64,000 nucleotides of DNA from Labrenzia sp. THAF82 (GCF_009363435.1 NZ_CP045354.1:3810501-3874500); one strand, 5' to 3'. Numbered from the stretch's first letter, positions 51,640 through 61,373 are shown. Program-made: numbers and translations. Notes: generated by a model not told the origin, from the sequence alone.

Positions 51640-53394
51640 TTACATTCCGGAATTTTGTTCCGGATCTTCACTTGTCAGCTCTTCGTAACTCTCAGTGAAA
51701 TACTGAGTGAACACGCCGACCAAACCATCGTCGTAAGCACCGGACAAGGAAGTCCAGCGCTCCTGCATGCGCTCCCAGAGCTTTGCTTTTTGATTGCCAA
51801 AGGTACTCTTGGCCACCTGGCCTTCTGCCTCGATGGCATTGGGCGATAGCGTTTCATCAAATCGCGCCGCAGCTTTTTGCATCGCGGCATAGGTCCAGAC
51901 ATGGTGTTTTTGAATGTCCTTGAACGCCGCGGTCATCGCACGATCCATCGGCAAATACCCGTTATCCTCAGCGCCTTGAGACAGCATAGTCTGCAAGGCC
52001 ATCTGAGGCGTCGGCGAAAACTTCAATGCGTTGTTGCCGCTGCGACTGATCAGGGTTCGGTTGGCATTGCGTGTCATGGCTTTAACCTGACTGCGTGCCT
52101 GCAGCAGCCCCATCAGGTCGCTCGTTATGCCTTGCATGATGACACCGAGCTCTCGCGCAAATTCTTCCTGATCCCTGCCTTCCAGAACACCTTCGGGAAT
52201 ACCTGCACCTTCTGCAAATGCCTTGATGAAATCGACTGAAACTTCAGAAATTGCCTTGGGCGAAGATGTTTCAACGGTAGGTTCGACAACAGGCTCATTC
52301 GGATGTTCAACCGGAGTAACAGCCGTTTCAACTTTTTGGGCTTCCGGAAGTGTCTCGGGCGCTGCCTCTGCAGCATTGCCGGCTTTTTCGACGATTTGCG
52401 CGGCAGCCCAATCCGGGGCTTCCGGAAAAGGTGCATCTGTTTGGGGTTCAGGCTCAGCTTCAGAAACGCTTGGGCTGTCCGCAATTGCCACAGGTTCAGG
52501 TTGAGGCGGAGGTGGTGCCTGAGGGGTTTCAACCTCCACATCAGCTGCACCGAGGTCCGGCATATTGAAAAGCGGTTTTTCTTCTGCTGCTCCAGCCGGT
52601 CCGTCACTCAGGGCAGGAAAAGGCGAGCTGCCGAGATCCTGTTGTGGCTCTTCCTGTTGCGGAAAGGCCGGAGTGGCAACGGCCATTTCCGGTCTGTTGA
52701 GATGCGGTTGATCCGCCAGGTGTTCCATGGGATCAGCCAAAGCAGGCCGCACCTGCTCTGGTTCAGGAGCTCTCGCCTGCGGATCATAGAGAGACGGGTC
52801 AGCGCTTCCCCAACCGTGCCCCTGTTGGCTCCAAACGTCATCAGCTGGTGTGCCTATGCCTGGCGCAGAAGATGGGGGAGCATGCCGTCCTTCCATGCCT
52901 GAGGGACCGGACGCCCACGGACCACCTTGCTGCTCGACAGGATAAGGTGCTTGCTGATGTGCAGGCGGCGCTGAGGGCCATGCCGGGTCAGGCATTGCAG
53001 GAGCTGCAGGCTGCGGAGCTTGCCATTGCGGAGGGGCTGGATTTGGTGAAACACTTGCCGGGCTGCCAAGACTTTGGTCAGCATCGAGCGACACAACGAT
53101 AATGTAGTCGCCAATCATCACCTTGTCGCCAGGACGCAGGACATGTTCCTTGTCCATACGGTTTGGGCTGCCGTTCAAAAACGTTCCATTTGTTGAGACG
53201 TCATAGAGAACAAATTGCCCGCCCTCATATCGTACTTCGCAGTGTCTTCCGGAAATGACACGTTGAGGATCAGGCAGGCTCCAATCAAGATGTTCGTGTC
53301 GGCCAATATCGAAACCCCGGTCGGCGCAGCTATAGGATACCTGCCCTCCGGTTTCCAGCCGATCAACATTCTCAATCTGCAGCGTGATACGCAT
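51640..53394 (-). CDS. tagH: T6SS FHA-domain protein TagH (Fha)
   Basis: The 584-residue protein has an N-terminal FHA domain with the phosphothreonine-binding landmarks: SGRHCEVRYEGGQFVLYDVS then TNGTFLNG. A long Pro/Gln/Glu-rich middle (about 115-395) leads to the conserved T6SS FHA C-terminal domain (about 400-575). In the known pathway PpkA phosphorylates Fha to switch on assembly. The frame starts at a TTG at 53412; the ATG at 53394 has GGTGGG before it and is preferred. It lies directly downstream of the DUF6931 gene. Confidence 0.93.
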   Translation of the reverse strand: MRITLQIENVDRLETGGQVSYSCADRGFDIGRHEHLDWSLPDPQRVISGRHCEVRYEGGQFVLYDVSTNGTFLNGSPNRMDKEHVLRPGDKVMIGDYIIVVSLDADQSLGSPASVSPNPAPPQWQAPQPAAPAMPDPAWPSAPPAHQQAPYPVEQQGGPWASGPSGMEGRHAPPSSAPGIGTPADDVWSQQGHGWGSADPSLYDPQARAPEPEQVRPALADPMEHLADQPHLNRPEMAVATPAFPQQEEPQQDLGSSPFPALSDGPAGAAEEKPLFNMPDLGAADVEVETPQAPPPPQPEPVAIADSPSVSEAEPEPQTDAPFPEAPDWAAAQIVEKAGNAAEAAPETLPEAQKVETAVTPVEHPNEPVVEPTVETSSPKAISEVSVDFIKAFAEGAGIPEGVLEGRDQEEFARELGVIMQGITSDLMGLLQARSQVKAMTRNANRTLISRSGNNALKFSPTPQMALQTMLSQGAEDNGYLPMDRAMTAAFKDIQKHHVWTYAAMQKAAARFDETLSPNAIEAEGQVAKSTFGNQKAKLWERMQERWTSLSGAYDDGLVGVFTQYFTESYEELTSEDPEQNSGM

Positions 53395-53418
53395 GCCCAC
53401 CGGACCTTCCAATTCAGT

Positions 53419-54009
53419 TTACAATGCTGCCGGTTCGCGCAGGCTGACTGTTGGCATCGACCCACCTTCGGCAAACGACAGTCCCGCAGAAATGCAGGTA
53501 TCGAGAGCATTATCGCGATTCGGCGGCTCGACATGCCCCATCGCGATCATGATGCCCGCATTGACGGCTTTGGCCGTCAGATCTGCCGGCATATCAACCC
53601 GGTGATCGGGATTTGGCGACAACGATCCACCGGACCATCCAGCGGCCATTCCGATCCATACTGCGGCACTGTCAGGCTTTGCAGCTTCCGCTGCTGCTTG
53701 GACCGCTGACCGGGCTTCTTCATCGCCCTCGCGTACCCAGTGTTCGCATAGTTCCAATATGTGCCTGTCGGTGTCGGTCTTGACAGCACCAAGGCCAGAA
53801 ACACATTTCATTCCCCACCAGACGGACTCTCTTTTCGGCAAAGCGTGCGCGAAATAACAGATTGAGGTGAGCGGGCTTTCGCCTTCCTGCAACGCACGCA
53901 CATAATCTTGAGGTGCAACATCCGATGTTGGTTCGACAACACTATCGGACAATTCTGGATATGTTTCAAACACCTGCTTGGCTTTCGTGAAGCGGATACG
54001 AGATCCCAT
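53419..54009 (-). CDS. DUF6931 family T6SS-locus protein
   Basis: The 196-residue protein matches what is now called DUF6931 in T6SS loci of alphaproteobacteria: helical repeats with CYFAHALPKRESVWWGMKCV and SAAVWIGMAAGWSGGSLSP, then HVEPPNRDNALDTCISAGL. The function is not known. It sits between vgrG and tagH on the same strand, so it could be a chaperone or adaptor for VgrG loading or a baseplate factor. The start at ATG 54009 follows CGGAG; the frame has an extra TTG just before. Confidence 0.75.
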   Translation of the reverse strand: MGSRIRFTKAKQVFETYPELSDSVVEPTSDVAPQDYVRALQEGESPLTSICYFAHALPKRESVWWGMKCVSGLGAVKTDTDRHILELCEHWVREGDEEARSAVQAAAEAAKPDSAAVWIGMAAGWSGGSLSPNPDHRVDMPADLTAKAVNAGIMIAMGHVEPPNRDNALDTCISAGLSFAEGGSMPTVSLREPAAL

Positions 54010-54051
54010 CAACCCAACTCCGTTTCTGTTTCCGTCGTGCGTTCAACGGCA

Positions 54052-55878
54052 TTAATTGATCAGAACAAGTCCACCTTTCAGCGTCAAGAATGCGCTTCCG
54101 GTGACGGTGGTCAAAGTGCCTTTAGCGTTCAACATCGCATCAGCCTCGATATTGATCATTGGAGACTTGATGTTGATCATAGCCGGGGTCATCGTGATCT
54201 TGCTCGCACCGACTTCGAACTCGATCATCATGCCGGCTTTCGCCTTCCAGACCATTCCGATTTCTTCAGTCGTGTTCATGCCGACTTTTTCGGTTCTGTT
54301 GACATCAATCTTGGTGTCACGGCAGTTCTTCACATGAAGGGTTTCATTGTTCTCGATGACGGTGTTCATGTCTTTTTGCGCATGAATGCCAATTTCTTCC
54401 TGTCCTTTGGAATCATCGAGCACAAACTCGTTGTAGCCACCTCCCCCCATCGTCGAGTCGGACTTGATACCGGCCTTGTTCTTTTCGCCAGGCAAGGAAT
54501 ATGGGGGCATGTTGTCGGCATTGTAGACCGTTCCGATAACGATCGGCTGGTCTGGATCGCCTTCCAGGAATTGCACGATCACTTCCTGGTCTACGCGCGG
54601 AATGTAGATGCCACCCCAATTCTTGCCGGACCAGACCTGAGCGACACGCACGCGCCTTGACTGCGTCTTGTCACGGTCCCAGTGAAACTCGACCATGATC
54701 TGACCGTACTCATCGACATCGATTTCGCCCTGTCCCACGACCTTCGCGGTTTGTGGTCCGGGGATACGCGGTTTCGGTGTAATTGCCGGAGTACGGAAAG
54801 GAATATCTGTCGATAGCACATCATAGGTACCTGTATAGGCTTCACCTTGAGCGCCACCGCCGCCCGAGCGATACTGTTCGGTGATGATCTGGTGACTGGC
54901 CCTGATGACCAGATATTCGCGGTTTTGCGGACCGTGGGGATGGTCTTGCAAAGTGAACAACCCGCCTGCAAACAGGCGCGGAACTTCTCCAGCCGTTTCA
55001 ATACGTTTGTCTGCTGCTTGTTCGGCCTCCAGACGAATGTTGCTGAAGGTGCCACCTTTGTCCTTCTCTGTGTACCGACCGGGATAGTCATAACTTTCAA
55101 GCGACCCAGCTCTATAAGATGACCCCGCATCGCGATCCGCTTCGAGCGACGCACTCGGTTTTTTAAAATCATAGTCGTTCATGGCAAATTTGCCGGTGCG
55201 AAAGCGACGGCTCGGAACCCAGTGGTAAAGGTGTTCCTTGTCTCGCTGGCTGTCCCCGCCGAGCGGTATGAACGGAATATTGCTGTCACCTGTGATCGGG
55301 CTGTAGGACGATTTCGCGTCAGCCAAAACCATGGTGTGTTTTCCGTCTTCGTGTTCGAAGAAATAGGAAATGCCGAACTCTTCCATCAGGCGACAACAGA
55401 AATCGTAATCCGATTCCCGGTACTGTACGCAGTAGTGGATGGGTTCGTAGCTTTCGGTCAGGTTTTTGCGGTGATCAGCAAAATCGTGTTCACCAAGCAC
55501 TTCTGAAATGATGTCGGGTGCTGACTTATCCTTGAAAATCCTGCAATTGGCATTTTTCGTCAAAAGCCAGAACCAAGGACGCAACGTCAGCCTGTAGCGA
55601 TAATATGAATCGCGATGACCAAGCCACTTGGCATCGGTCAGAAGTCCGTCAAAATGGCGCGTGTCGCCATTGTTGGTAACCACCTTGACTGTCATATGCG
55701 TGGCAATGGCTTGGTCGAAATCCAGATCTTCCTGTTGGCTGACCACTTCCAGGCGGATCACAAAATCATCGCTCAGGCCTTCATCGCACTCAACGGTAAC
55801 AACGGAAAGCTCGTCTTGACCGAAGACCGATTTCAATTCGGCCATACGATTCGCTTGTTTTAGTTGTCCCTGGGCCAC
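54052..55878 (-). CDS. vgrG: T6SS spike protein VgrG (TssI)
   Basis: The 608-residue protein has the gp27-like N-terminal region (YCVQYRESDYDFCCRLMEEFGISYFF) and the gp5-like OB and beta-prism parts (VRVAQVWSGKNWGGIYIPRV and EVIVQFLEGDPDQPIVIGTVYN). It ends shortly after the beta helix without an evolved effector domain (GGLVLIN). The start is a GTG at 55878 with AAGGAGA 6 bases upstream. It is the first gene of the minus arm, so cargo must come from elsewhere or via adaptors. Confidence 0.95.
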   Translation of the reverse strand: MAQGQLKQANRMAELKSVFGQDELSVVTVECDEGLSDDFVIRLEVVSQQEDLDFDQAIATHMTVKVVTNNGDTRHFDGLLTDAKWLGHRDSYYRYRLTLRPWFWLLTKNANCRIFKDKSAPDIISEVLGEHDFADHRKNLTESYEPIHYCVQYRESDYDFCCRLMEEFGISYFFEHEDGKHTMVLADAKSSYSPITGDSNIPFIPLGGDSQRDKEHLYHWVPSRRFRTGKFAMNDYDFKKPSASLEADRDAGSSYRAGSLESYDYPGRYTEKDKGGTFSNIRLEAEQAADKRIETAGEVPRLFAGGLFTLQDHPHGPQNREYLVIRASHQIITEQYRSGGGGAQGEAYTGTYDVLSTDIPFRTPAITPKPRIPGPQTAKVVGQGEIDVDEYGQIMVEFHWDRDKTQSRRVRVAQVWSGKNWGGIYIPRVDQEVIVQFLEGDPDQPIVIGTVYNADNMPPYSLPGEKNKAGIKSDSTMGGGGYNEFVLDDSKGQEEIGIHAQKDMNTVIENNETLHVKNCRDTKIDVNRTEKVGMNTTEEIGMVWKAKAGMMIEFEVGASKITMTPAMINIKSPMINIEADAMLNAKGTLTTVTGSAFLTLKGGLVLIN

Positions 55879-56268
55879 GAAGTTCTCCTTCGAAATACAG
55901 AAGTTCCTGACTAAGGCAGCAGTAGAGCCACCGTTCTTCAGATAACTATGGCGTTTCGGCCGAAAATAATGTGCTCAACAACACAATTGTTGCAAATACA
56001 AAAAACAGCGCCCCACGTTCCCAAACGTTTTAGACTGGCTTACCCAATTGTCTACTAACTTAGGTGGGGTTCATCACTATTATTTATGCGGCTCAATACG
56101 CTTAGAGTTCACCTCTGCTCTTGATAAATCACGATAAAAAGACATACTGACATCAAACCGCACTTTAGTGACTTTCGCCACACTCATATTCTTTAAGTTA
56201 AGGCACGATGCCATTCGAAGCCCATTTCGAAACTGTATTCGAACACTCCACAAGGGAGGATTGAAATC
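55879..56268. promoter_or_regulatory. Divergent promoter region of the two T6SS arms
   Basis: This 390-base AT-rich gap separates vgrG (minus) and the OmpA-like gene (plus), so it should hold the main divergent promoters. It includes the small palindrome ACAATTGT near 55980. No clear sigma-54 (GG-N10-GC) element and no gene were seen. Confidence 0.5.
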
Positions 56269-56964
56269 GTGACCCCGAAGACCAACCAACCGCTGAGACA
56301 TGCGCCTCTGCAAAACAGCTTGAGACATTCCTTATGTGCAGGTGTTCTCGCACTTGCCATAATCACACTACCAGGCGGGTTCGAACCGGCCGCTGCGCAA
56401 GACCCGACCTATTCCGCTGAAGAAGTCAGCAAACACTTCAAGCAGCTGAAAACCCGTTCTTTGAAACCGACTGGCGCAACGCGCGCGCTATGCATCGGCA
56501 CGCGTGACGAATGCAATCCCAACGCTTCCAATGAAGGCGGTGGTCAGGTTGCGGTGTCGCCTGAAGGATCCGCAGAAACAGAAACAGCAGAAACGCTGGT
56601 CGTTGATCCGGAAACCCAAGCAATCGATGACGCATTCAATCTGCTTGTTTCCTTTGAATACGCCTCTGCGCGTTTGAGCAATTCCGCGAAGGCCAACCTG
56701 CGTGAATTTGCCAAGGGCATAAATGTTGCCGATTTGGAAGGTGCAAAGTTTGTCATCGAAGGCCACACCGACGGCATCGGCTCCATATCCTATAATCAGC
56801 GACTGTCTGAAGATCGGGCGCAAGCCGTTACTCAGTTCCTGATTTCACTCGGAGTGAGCCAGAACCGCCTCAAGACGGTGGCTTATGGCGAATCGCGGCC
56901 GAAGGTTGCCGATATCAATGACCCGGCCAACCGTCGTGTAGAGAGCAAGCTGGTTCTCGAATAA
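56269..56964 (+). CDS. OmpA-family protein of the T6SS locus
   Basis: The 231-residue protein has a signal peptide (VLALAIITLPGGFEPAAAQ) and a C-terminal OmpA-like peptidoglycan-binding domain (FVIEGHTDGIGSISYNQRLS and NRRVESKLVLE). It begins with a GTG, with GGGAGG upstream. It is the first gene of the plus arm. A second OmpA domain is present on TssL, so the locus makes two peptidoglycan anchors. Confidence 0.9.
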   Translation: MTPKTNQPLRHAPLQNSLRHSLCAGVLALAIITLPGGFEPAAAQDPTYSAEEVSKHFKQLKTRSLKPTGATRALCIGTRDECNPNASNEGGGQVAVSPEGSAETETAETLVVDPETQAIDDAFNLLVSFEYASARLSNSAKANLREFAKGINVADLEGAKFVIEGHTDGIGSISYNQRLSEDRAQAVTQFLISLGVSQNRLKTVAYGESRPKVADINDPANRRVESKLVLE

Positions 56965-56984
56965 GCACACGCAGAATAGCTTTT

Positions 56985-57010
56985 TCCGGCCGGATCAAAA
57001 TTCGGCCGGA
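56985..57010 (+). other. GC-rich hairpin between ompA-like gene and tssA
   Basis: TCCGGCCG (56985-56992) and CGGCCGGA (57003-57010) form a perfect 8-base stem with a 10-base loop, 20 bases past the OmpA-like stop and 33 bases before tssA. No T-run follows, so it is an mRNA-processing or stability hairpin, not an obvious terminator. Confidence 0.5.
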
Positions 57011-57043
57011 CCAAAACAAAAAAGTCTGGGCCGGGAAGCGCAC

Positions 57044-58327
57044 ATGAATTTTGATCCGGAAGTCTACGGCACCGAAGTATCACCCGGCGCTGGATGTGGT
57101 CCCGACCTTTACGATACGGAGCCGGCATTTGCCGCGCTCATGGACTCTTGCGAAGAAATGCTTCCTGAACGGTTTAGCGAGTTTGACCGTTCTGAAATTG
57201 AATTCACCGATCTCTTCAAACAAATGGACGGCTTTCTGAAGCAGTCCCGCGATCTTCGCCTGTTGGTGCTGATGGCGCAGCTGGGTCTGCTCAACGGACA
57301 ACTTCATGTATTTGCAAATGCAGTGCGGATCATTCGAAGGCTGGTCGAAAACCATTGGTCGCAGGTCAATCCTGACGACGCGGACTTCGATCACATGGAA
57401 CGCCTAGGTGCACTCGAAGCGCTCAACAATCGACCGACCGTGATACTTCCACTTGAGGCCGCTCCGCTATTGAAGACGCGTCGCAGCGGACCAATCAGCT
57501 ATCGTGCCATTCAGATCGCTCTGGGCGAAGAGACGGCAAGAGCGGACGAACACACAATTTCTCTGGGCGCCATCGACGCCGCGCTTACATCCGGTGAATT
57601 GGAACAGGATGTCATTGACGAAGTTCTGAAAGACCTGGCCGACCTGCCAGACGACCTTCAAGGCATTGCAGACGCCTGCACGGAGAAGCTGAAAGAAAGC
57701 GAAGCGAAGGCCAGTCCTCCGGATTATGAGAAGCTGATCACGCTTGTTCGCGACATGGGTCGCGAGTTGAATGTTCGCCTCGGAAAACTTTCTCCTGAAG
57801 ATGCCGCAAGTGAGGACACGGAAGAAGCCGATGGGCAAGACACTGTCCAGGATCAGGTGTCATCAGGGCCTGCTGACATTAAGAATGCTGCTCAGGCAAA
57901 ACTGATACTGGATGCTGTGGAAGAGTATTTTGCATCGCGTGAGCCGTCTCACCCTGCCCTTTTTCTTGTCCGGGAAGCACGTGGCCTCGTTGGCAAATCC
58001 TATCTGGATGCGCTGAAGATCCTGATGCCTCGCCGATTTGACGAAGTGTCTCTCATTCTTGGAGCAAGCGGGTTGCAGCTCTCCAACGACCGACTGGTCG
58101 ATCTGAATGACGGCAGCGATCACGATCTGGGCGATATCGACGATTTTTCTGTCCTGGTTGTTGAAAACAGGAACGACGCGATGAAGGGCATCGCGGCGGT
58201 CAAGGGATATTATACGTCCCACGAACCGACGAGCCCGATCCCGTTGTTGTTGGACGAAGCCCAGAATATGAGCGCGGGATCCTTTGCTGGATTGCTCAAT
58301 CTGTTCTTGCGGCCTGAAGACGATTGA
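57044..58327 (+). CDS. tssA: T6SS protein TssA (ImpA N-terminal domain)
   Basis: The 427-residue protein has an ImpA-type N-terminal domain (DPEVYGTEVSPGAGCGPDLY and ENHWSQVNPDDADFDHMERLGALEALN), a coiled acidic middle and a helical C-terminus (LILDAVEEYFASREPSHPAL; YYTSHEPTSPIPLLLDEAQ). TssA organises baseplate and sheath polymerisation. The C-terminal half carries an apparent internal duplication of the VEEYFASREPSHP-type unit, typical of TssA variants. Confidence 0.93.
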   Translation: MNFDPEVYGTEVSPGAGCGPDLYDTEPAFAALMDSCEEMLPERFSEFDRSEIEFTDLFKQMDGFLKQSRDLRLLVLMAQLGLLNGQLHVFANAVRIIRRLVENHWSQVNPDDADFDHMERLGALEALNNRPTVILPLEAAPLLKTRRSGPISYRAIQIALGEETARADEHTISLGAIDAALTSGELEQDVIDEVLKDLADLPDDLQGIADACTEKLKESEAKASPPDYEKLITLVRDMGRELNVRLGKLSPEDAASEDTEEADGQDTVQDQVSSGPADIKNAAQAKLILDAVEEYFASREPSHPALFLVREARGLVGKSYLDALKILMPRRFDEVSLILGASGLQLSNDRLVDLNDGSDHDLGDIDDFSVLVVENRNDAMKGIAAVKGYYTSHEPTSPIPLLLDEAQNMSAGSFAGLLNLFLRPEDD

Positions 58328-58439
58328 CGGAAAGACGAATCGATCTGGCGAAACTACCCCAACGTTTTCAGCTTCTTCCTTGACTCAACAGCCCAACAGG
58401 TCCTCAATATTTGAAAGAAAAAATGTAAACCAGCGATCA

Positions 58440-58455
58440 TGTGACTGTGATCACT
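58440..58455. promoter_or_regulatory. CRP/FNR-like site upstream of tssB
   Basis: TGTGA-CTGTGA-TCACT matches a TGTGA-N6-TCACA consensus at 9 of 10 fixed bases, 147-162 bases upstream of the tssB ATG. A possible -35-like TTGACT is at 58549-58554. Whether a CRP-like protein acts here is not shown by the sequence. Confidence 0.4.
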
Positions 58456-58601
58456 TCCTGAACCCGGCAATCGAAGTACATAAAGATCAACAAGACACAA
58501 CGCAGACCCAAAACAACGAATCAATAAGAAGACGCCCTGCGTTAGTATTTGACTAGATTTGGCCAGTGACTATTCGGTCAGAAACGTGAAAGGCAAGTAC
58601 A

Positions 58602-59156
58602 ATGGCAAAGAGTAGCGGGCAAAGCTTTATTAAGCGCAATAGACCTCCCCGGGTCCATATTTTTTATGAAGATCCCTTTGATGCAGAAGAGAAAGTAGAA
58701 CTTCCCTTCGTGATGGGCATTATGGCCGACCTGTCCGGCGATAGTCCTGGTGTCGAAAAACCGGATATCGATGATCGCAAACTTCTCGACATCGACATGG
58801 ACAACTTCACCAAGCGCATGGAAGCCATCGAGCCTGGCACGTCCTTCACTGTAAAAGACAAACTGTCTGGTGAAGACAATTCCAAGATGAGCGTTCAACT
58901 CCGCTTCAAGAGCATGGACGATTTTACTCCGGGTAAAGTTGCCGAACAGGTTCCGGCGCTCAACAAGCTTCTGGAAGCACGTCGCAGTCTTGCAGCGCTG
59001 CGCACCATGATGGATGGACGCGTACAGGCTATCTCTCAGCTGGAAGAACTGACACGGGATCCGGCATTGATGCAGGCTCTTGCTCAGAAAATCGAAGCCG
59101 ACAAGGCAAAGTCACCCGACGGTGCAGACAAAGGCGACGATACGGAGGAGGCGTAA
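58602..59156 (+). CDS. tssB: T6SS sheath protein TssB
   Basis: The 184-residue protein has the TssB signature (RVHIFYEDPFDAEEKVELPF and VMGIMADLSGD) and conserved LRFKSMDDFTPGKVAEQVPAL. It forms the contractile sheath with TssC. A 274-base gap upstream with the CRP-like site suggests its own promoter. It ends immediately before the tssC ATG, and GGAGGAGG within its last codons provides the tssC ribosome site. Confidence 0.95.
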   Translation: MAKSSGQSFIKRNRPPRVHIFYEDPFDAEEKVELPFVMGIMADLSGDSPGVEKPDIDDRKLLDIDMDNFTKRMEAIEPGTSFTVKDKLSGEDNSKMSVQLRFKSMDDFTPGKVAEQVPALNKLLEARRSLAALRTMMDGRVQAISQLEELTRDPALMQALAQKIEADKAKSPDGADKGDDTEEA

Positions 59157-60680
59157 ATGAGCAACACTGATACAAGCGCCCAAACGAGCGGCGCAGCAGC
59201 GGGCGAAGTCGCGGGTGAAAAAAGCCCAGAAGAATTTGCCTCTATCTTGAAGCAGAATTTCCGCATCAAGAACGAGAACGACACCGCCAACGAACTCGTC
59301 GACAACGCCATGTCGACCTTCCTTTCGGAAGCACTTACCGACCAGGCGCTCATAAAGGATGATGTCTATGACACCATCGATGAGATGATCGCAAAGCTGG
59401 ACGAGAAGCTGACGGAACAGGTGAATGAGATCATTCACGCGCCTGAGTTCCAGACGCTGGAGAGTGCCTGGCGTGGACTTGACTATCTGGTTCACCAGTC
59501 CGAGACGGACGCGACCCTGAAGCTTCAGTTCCTGAATATCTCTAAAAAGGAACTGGCAGGTGTCTTCAAGAGTTACCGTGGTGCCAAGTGGGACCAGAGC
59601 CCGCTGTTCAAGCAGATCTATGAAGCTGAGTTCGGTCAGCTTGGCGGCCAGCCATACGGGTGCCTTGTTGGTGACTACGAGTTCTCCTACGAGCCGCAGG
59701 ACATCACCGTATTGCGCGGCATGGCAAAGATTGCATCAGCGGCTCACGCGCCGTTCCTTGCAGCAGCCAATCCGCAACTGATGCAAATGGATGACTGGAC
59801 TGAACTTCCCGCAAAACGGGATCTATCCAAGATTTTCGATACGGAGATCCACGCACAATGGCGGACTTTGCGGGAATCGGAAGATGCTCGCTATCTGGGC
59901 CTGACCATGCCTCGCGTACTGGCGCGGCAGCCCTATGGTGCAAAGTCCGACCCGGTTGAAGAGTTCGCGTTCGAGGAAGAGTTCGGTGAAGACACTCACC
60001 AGAACTACGCCTGGATGAACTCGGCCTATGCAATGGCTGCCAATGTCAACCGCGCCTACAAGGAATACGGCTGGACAGTTCGTATCCGCGGCGTGGAAAG
60101 CGGCGGCCTTGTGGAAGACCTACCAACGCACGTATTTGAGACAGATGACGGTGGTGTCGACCAGAAATGCCCGGCCGAAGTTGCGATCTCCGATCGCCGT
60201 GAACACGAGATTTCCCGTTTGGGACTGATCCCGCTGATCCACCGCAAGAACACGGACCAGGCTGCCTTCCTGGGCGCACAGTCCGTCTTCAAACCGCGGC
60301 AGTTCTCGGGCCCGGACGGCAAGGATGCAACCGCATCGGACAATCTGTCCGCGCGTCTGCCCTACATGTTCGCGACCACGCGTTTTGCCCATTACCTGAA
60401 GGTCATGGTGCGCAACAAGATTGGTTCGACCAAAGAAGCAGCACAGCTGCAACGTTGGCTGAACGACTGGATCATGGACTATGTCGATGGTGATCCTGAC
60501 AATTCAACCGAGGAAACCAAAGCGCGTAAGCCGCTGAGGGAAGCCAAGGTGACCATTGTCGCTGACGAGGAAAACCCGGGCTACTACAGAGCTCAGTTCT
60601 TCCTGCGTCCACACTATCAGCTGGAAGGCATGGACATTGGCATGAGCCTGGCGTCCCGCATTCCGCAAGACGCAAGCTGA
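59157..60680 (+). CDS. tssC: T6SS sheath protein TssC
   Basis: The 507-residue protein has the classic TssC segments (GLDYLVHQSETDATLKLQFL, LFKQIYEAEFGQLGGQPYG and FMFATTRFAHYLKVMVRNKIG-type region near residue 425). It is the larger sheath subunit. The length and the C-terminal YYRAQFFLRPHYQLEGMDIG are normal, and the gene is translationally coupled with tssB (adjacent stop and ATG). Confidence 0.97.
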   Translation: MSNTDTSAQTSGAAAGEVAGEKSPEEFASILKQNFRIKNENDTANELVDNAMSTFLSEALTDQALIKDDVYDTIDEMIAKLDEKLTEQVNEIIHAPEFQTLESAWRGLDYLVHQSETDATLKLQFLNISKKELAGVFKSYRGAKWDQSPLFKQIYEAEFGQLGGQPYGCLVGDYEFSYEPQDITVLRGMAKIASAAHAPFLAAANPQLMQMDDWTELPAKRDLSKIFDTEIHAQWRTLRESEDARYLGLTMPRVLARQPYGAKSDPVEEFAFEEEFGEDTHQNYAWMNSAYAMAANVNRAYKEYGWTVRIRGVESGGLVEDLPTHVFETDDGGVDQKCPAEVAISDRREHEISRLGLIPLIHRKNTDQAAFLGAQSVFKPRQFSGPDGKDATASDNLSARLPYMFATTRFAHYLKVMVRNKIGSTKEAAQLQRWLNDWIMDYVDGDPDNSTEETKARKPLREAKVTIVADEENPGYYRAQFFLRPHYQLEGMDIGMSLASRIPQDAS

Positions 60681-60691
60681 TTGACAAGAAT

Positions 60692-60860
60692 TGCCGGAAG
60701 GGCGTTGGCCCGTTCTTCCGGCAGGCATCCCAATCGGATGCAACCCGGTTTCACCGGGTGGAGGTGCAAACGAGACGCGAACGCGCCTAGGGGTTTGGAC
60801 CGTATGGTCCGAGGTAGTTGTCAAGAATAGTAGACGTAATGCCAGGCATTTTTTCCTGGC
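60692..60860 (+). other. Four consecutive hairpins in the tssC-hcp intergenic region
   Basis: Perfect stems occur at 60692-60723 (TGCCGGAAG/CTTCCGGCA), 60743-60759 (ACCCGG/CCGGGT), 60797-60810 (GGACC/GGTCC) and 60841-60860 (GCCAGG/CCTGGC). All lie in the 207 bases between tssC and hcp. The first may act as a partial terminator or processing site, and the last sits just before the hcp ribosome site (AAGAGGA). Confidence 0.65.
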
Positions 60861-60887
60861 CGTCAACAACCAAGAGGATCTTTTAAA

Positions 60888-61373
60888 ATGGCTGTCGATT
60901 TTTTTCTGAAACTTGATGGAATCAATGGTGAATCTCAGGACAAGTCCCACAAGGACGAAATTGATGTGTTGTCCTGGTCCTGGGGAGCGTCCCAGTCCGG
61001 TACCACGCATATGGGTGGTGGCTCCGGCTCCGGTAAGGCTTTCTTCCAGGATTTGAGCATTACCAAGTATGTCGACAAATCGACACCGGTTTTTCTTCAG
61101 CATGTGTCCACCGGCAAGCACATTGCCAAGGGTACGCTGTTCGTCCGCAAAGCAGCTGGCGATAGCCCACTGGAATACATCAAGCTGGAAATGAAGGACA
61201 TCATCGTCACCAACGTCTCGACCGGTGGCAGTGGTTCCGACGACCGGATCACGGAAAGCGCAACGCTCAACTTTGGTGAATACAAGTTCATCTACACCGA
61301 GCAGAAGCCGGATGGCTCCAAAGGCGCGGCTCCAGAGTTTGCATGGGACATCGCTGCAAACGAAAAGAAGTAA
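60888..61373 (+). CDS. hcp: T6SS tube protein Hcp (TssD)
   Basis: The 161-residue protein has the Hcp signature (AVDFFLKLDGINGESQDKSH, IDVLSWSWGASQSG and GEYKFIYTEQ). It makes the inner tube expelled by sheath contraction. It has a structured leader before it and a strong terminator after it, so it can be expressed as a single-gene mRNA at high level. RBS AAGAGGA is about 9 bases upstream of the ATG. Confidence 0.97.
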   Translation: MAVDFFLKLDGINGESQDKSHKDEIDVLSWSWGASQSGTTHMGGGSGSGKAFFQDLSITKYVDKSTPVFLQHVSTGKHIAKGTLFVRKAAGDSPLEYIKLEMKDIIVTNVSTGGSGSDDRITESATLNFGEYKFIYTEQKPDGSKGAAPEFAWDIAANEKK

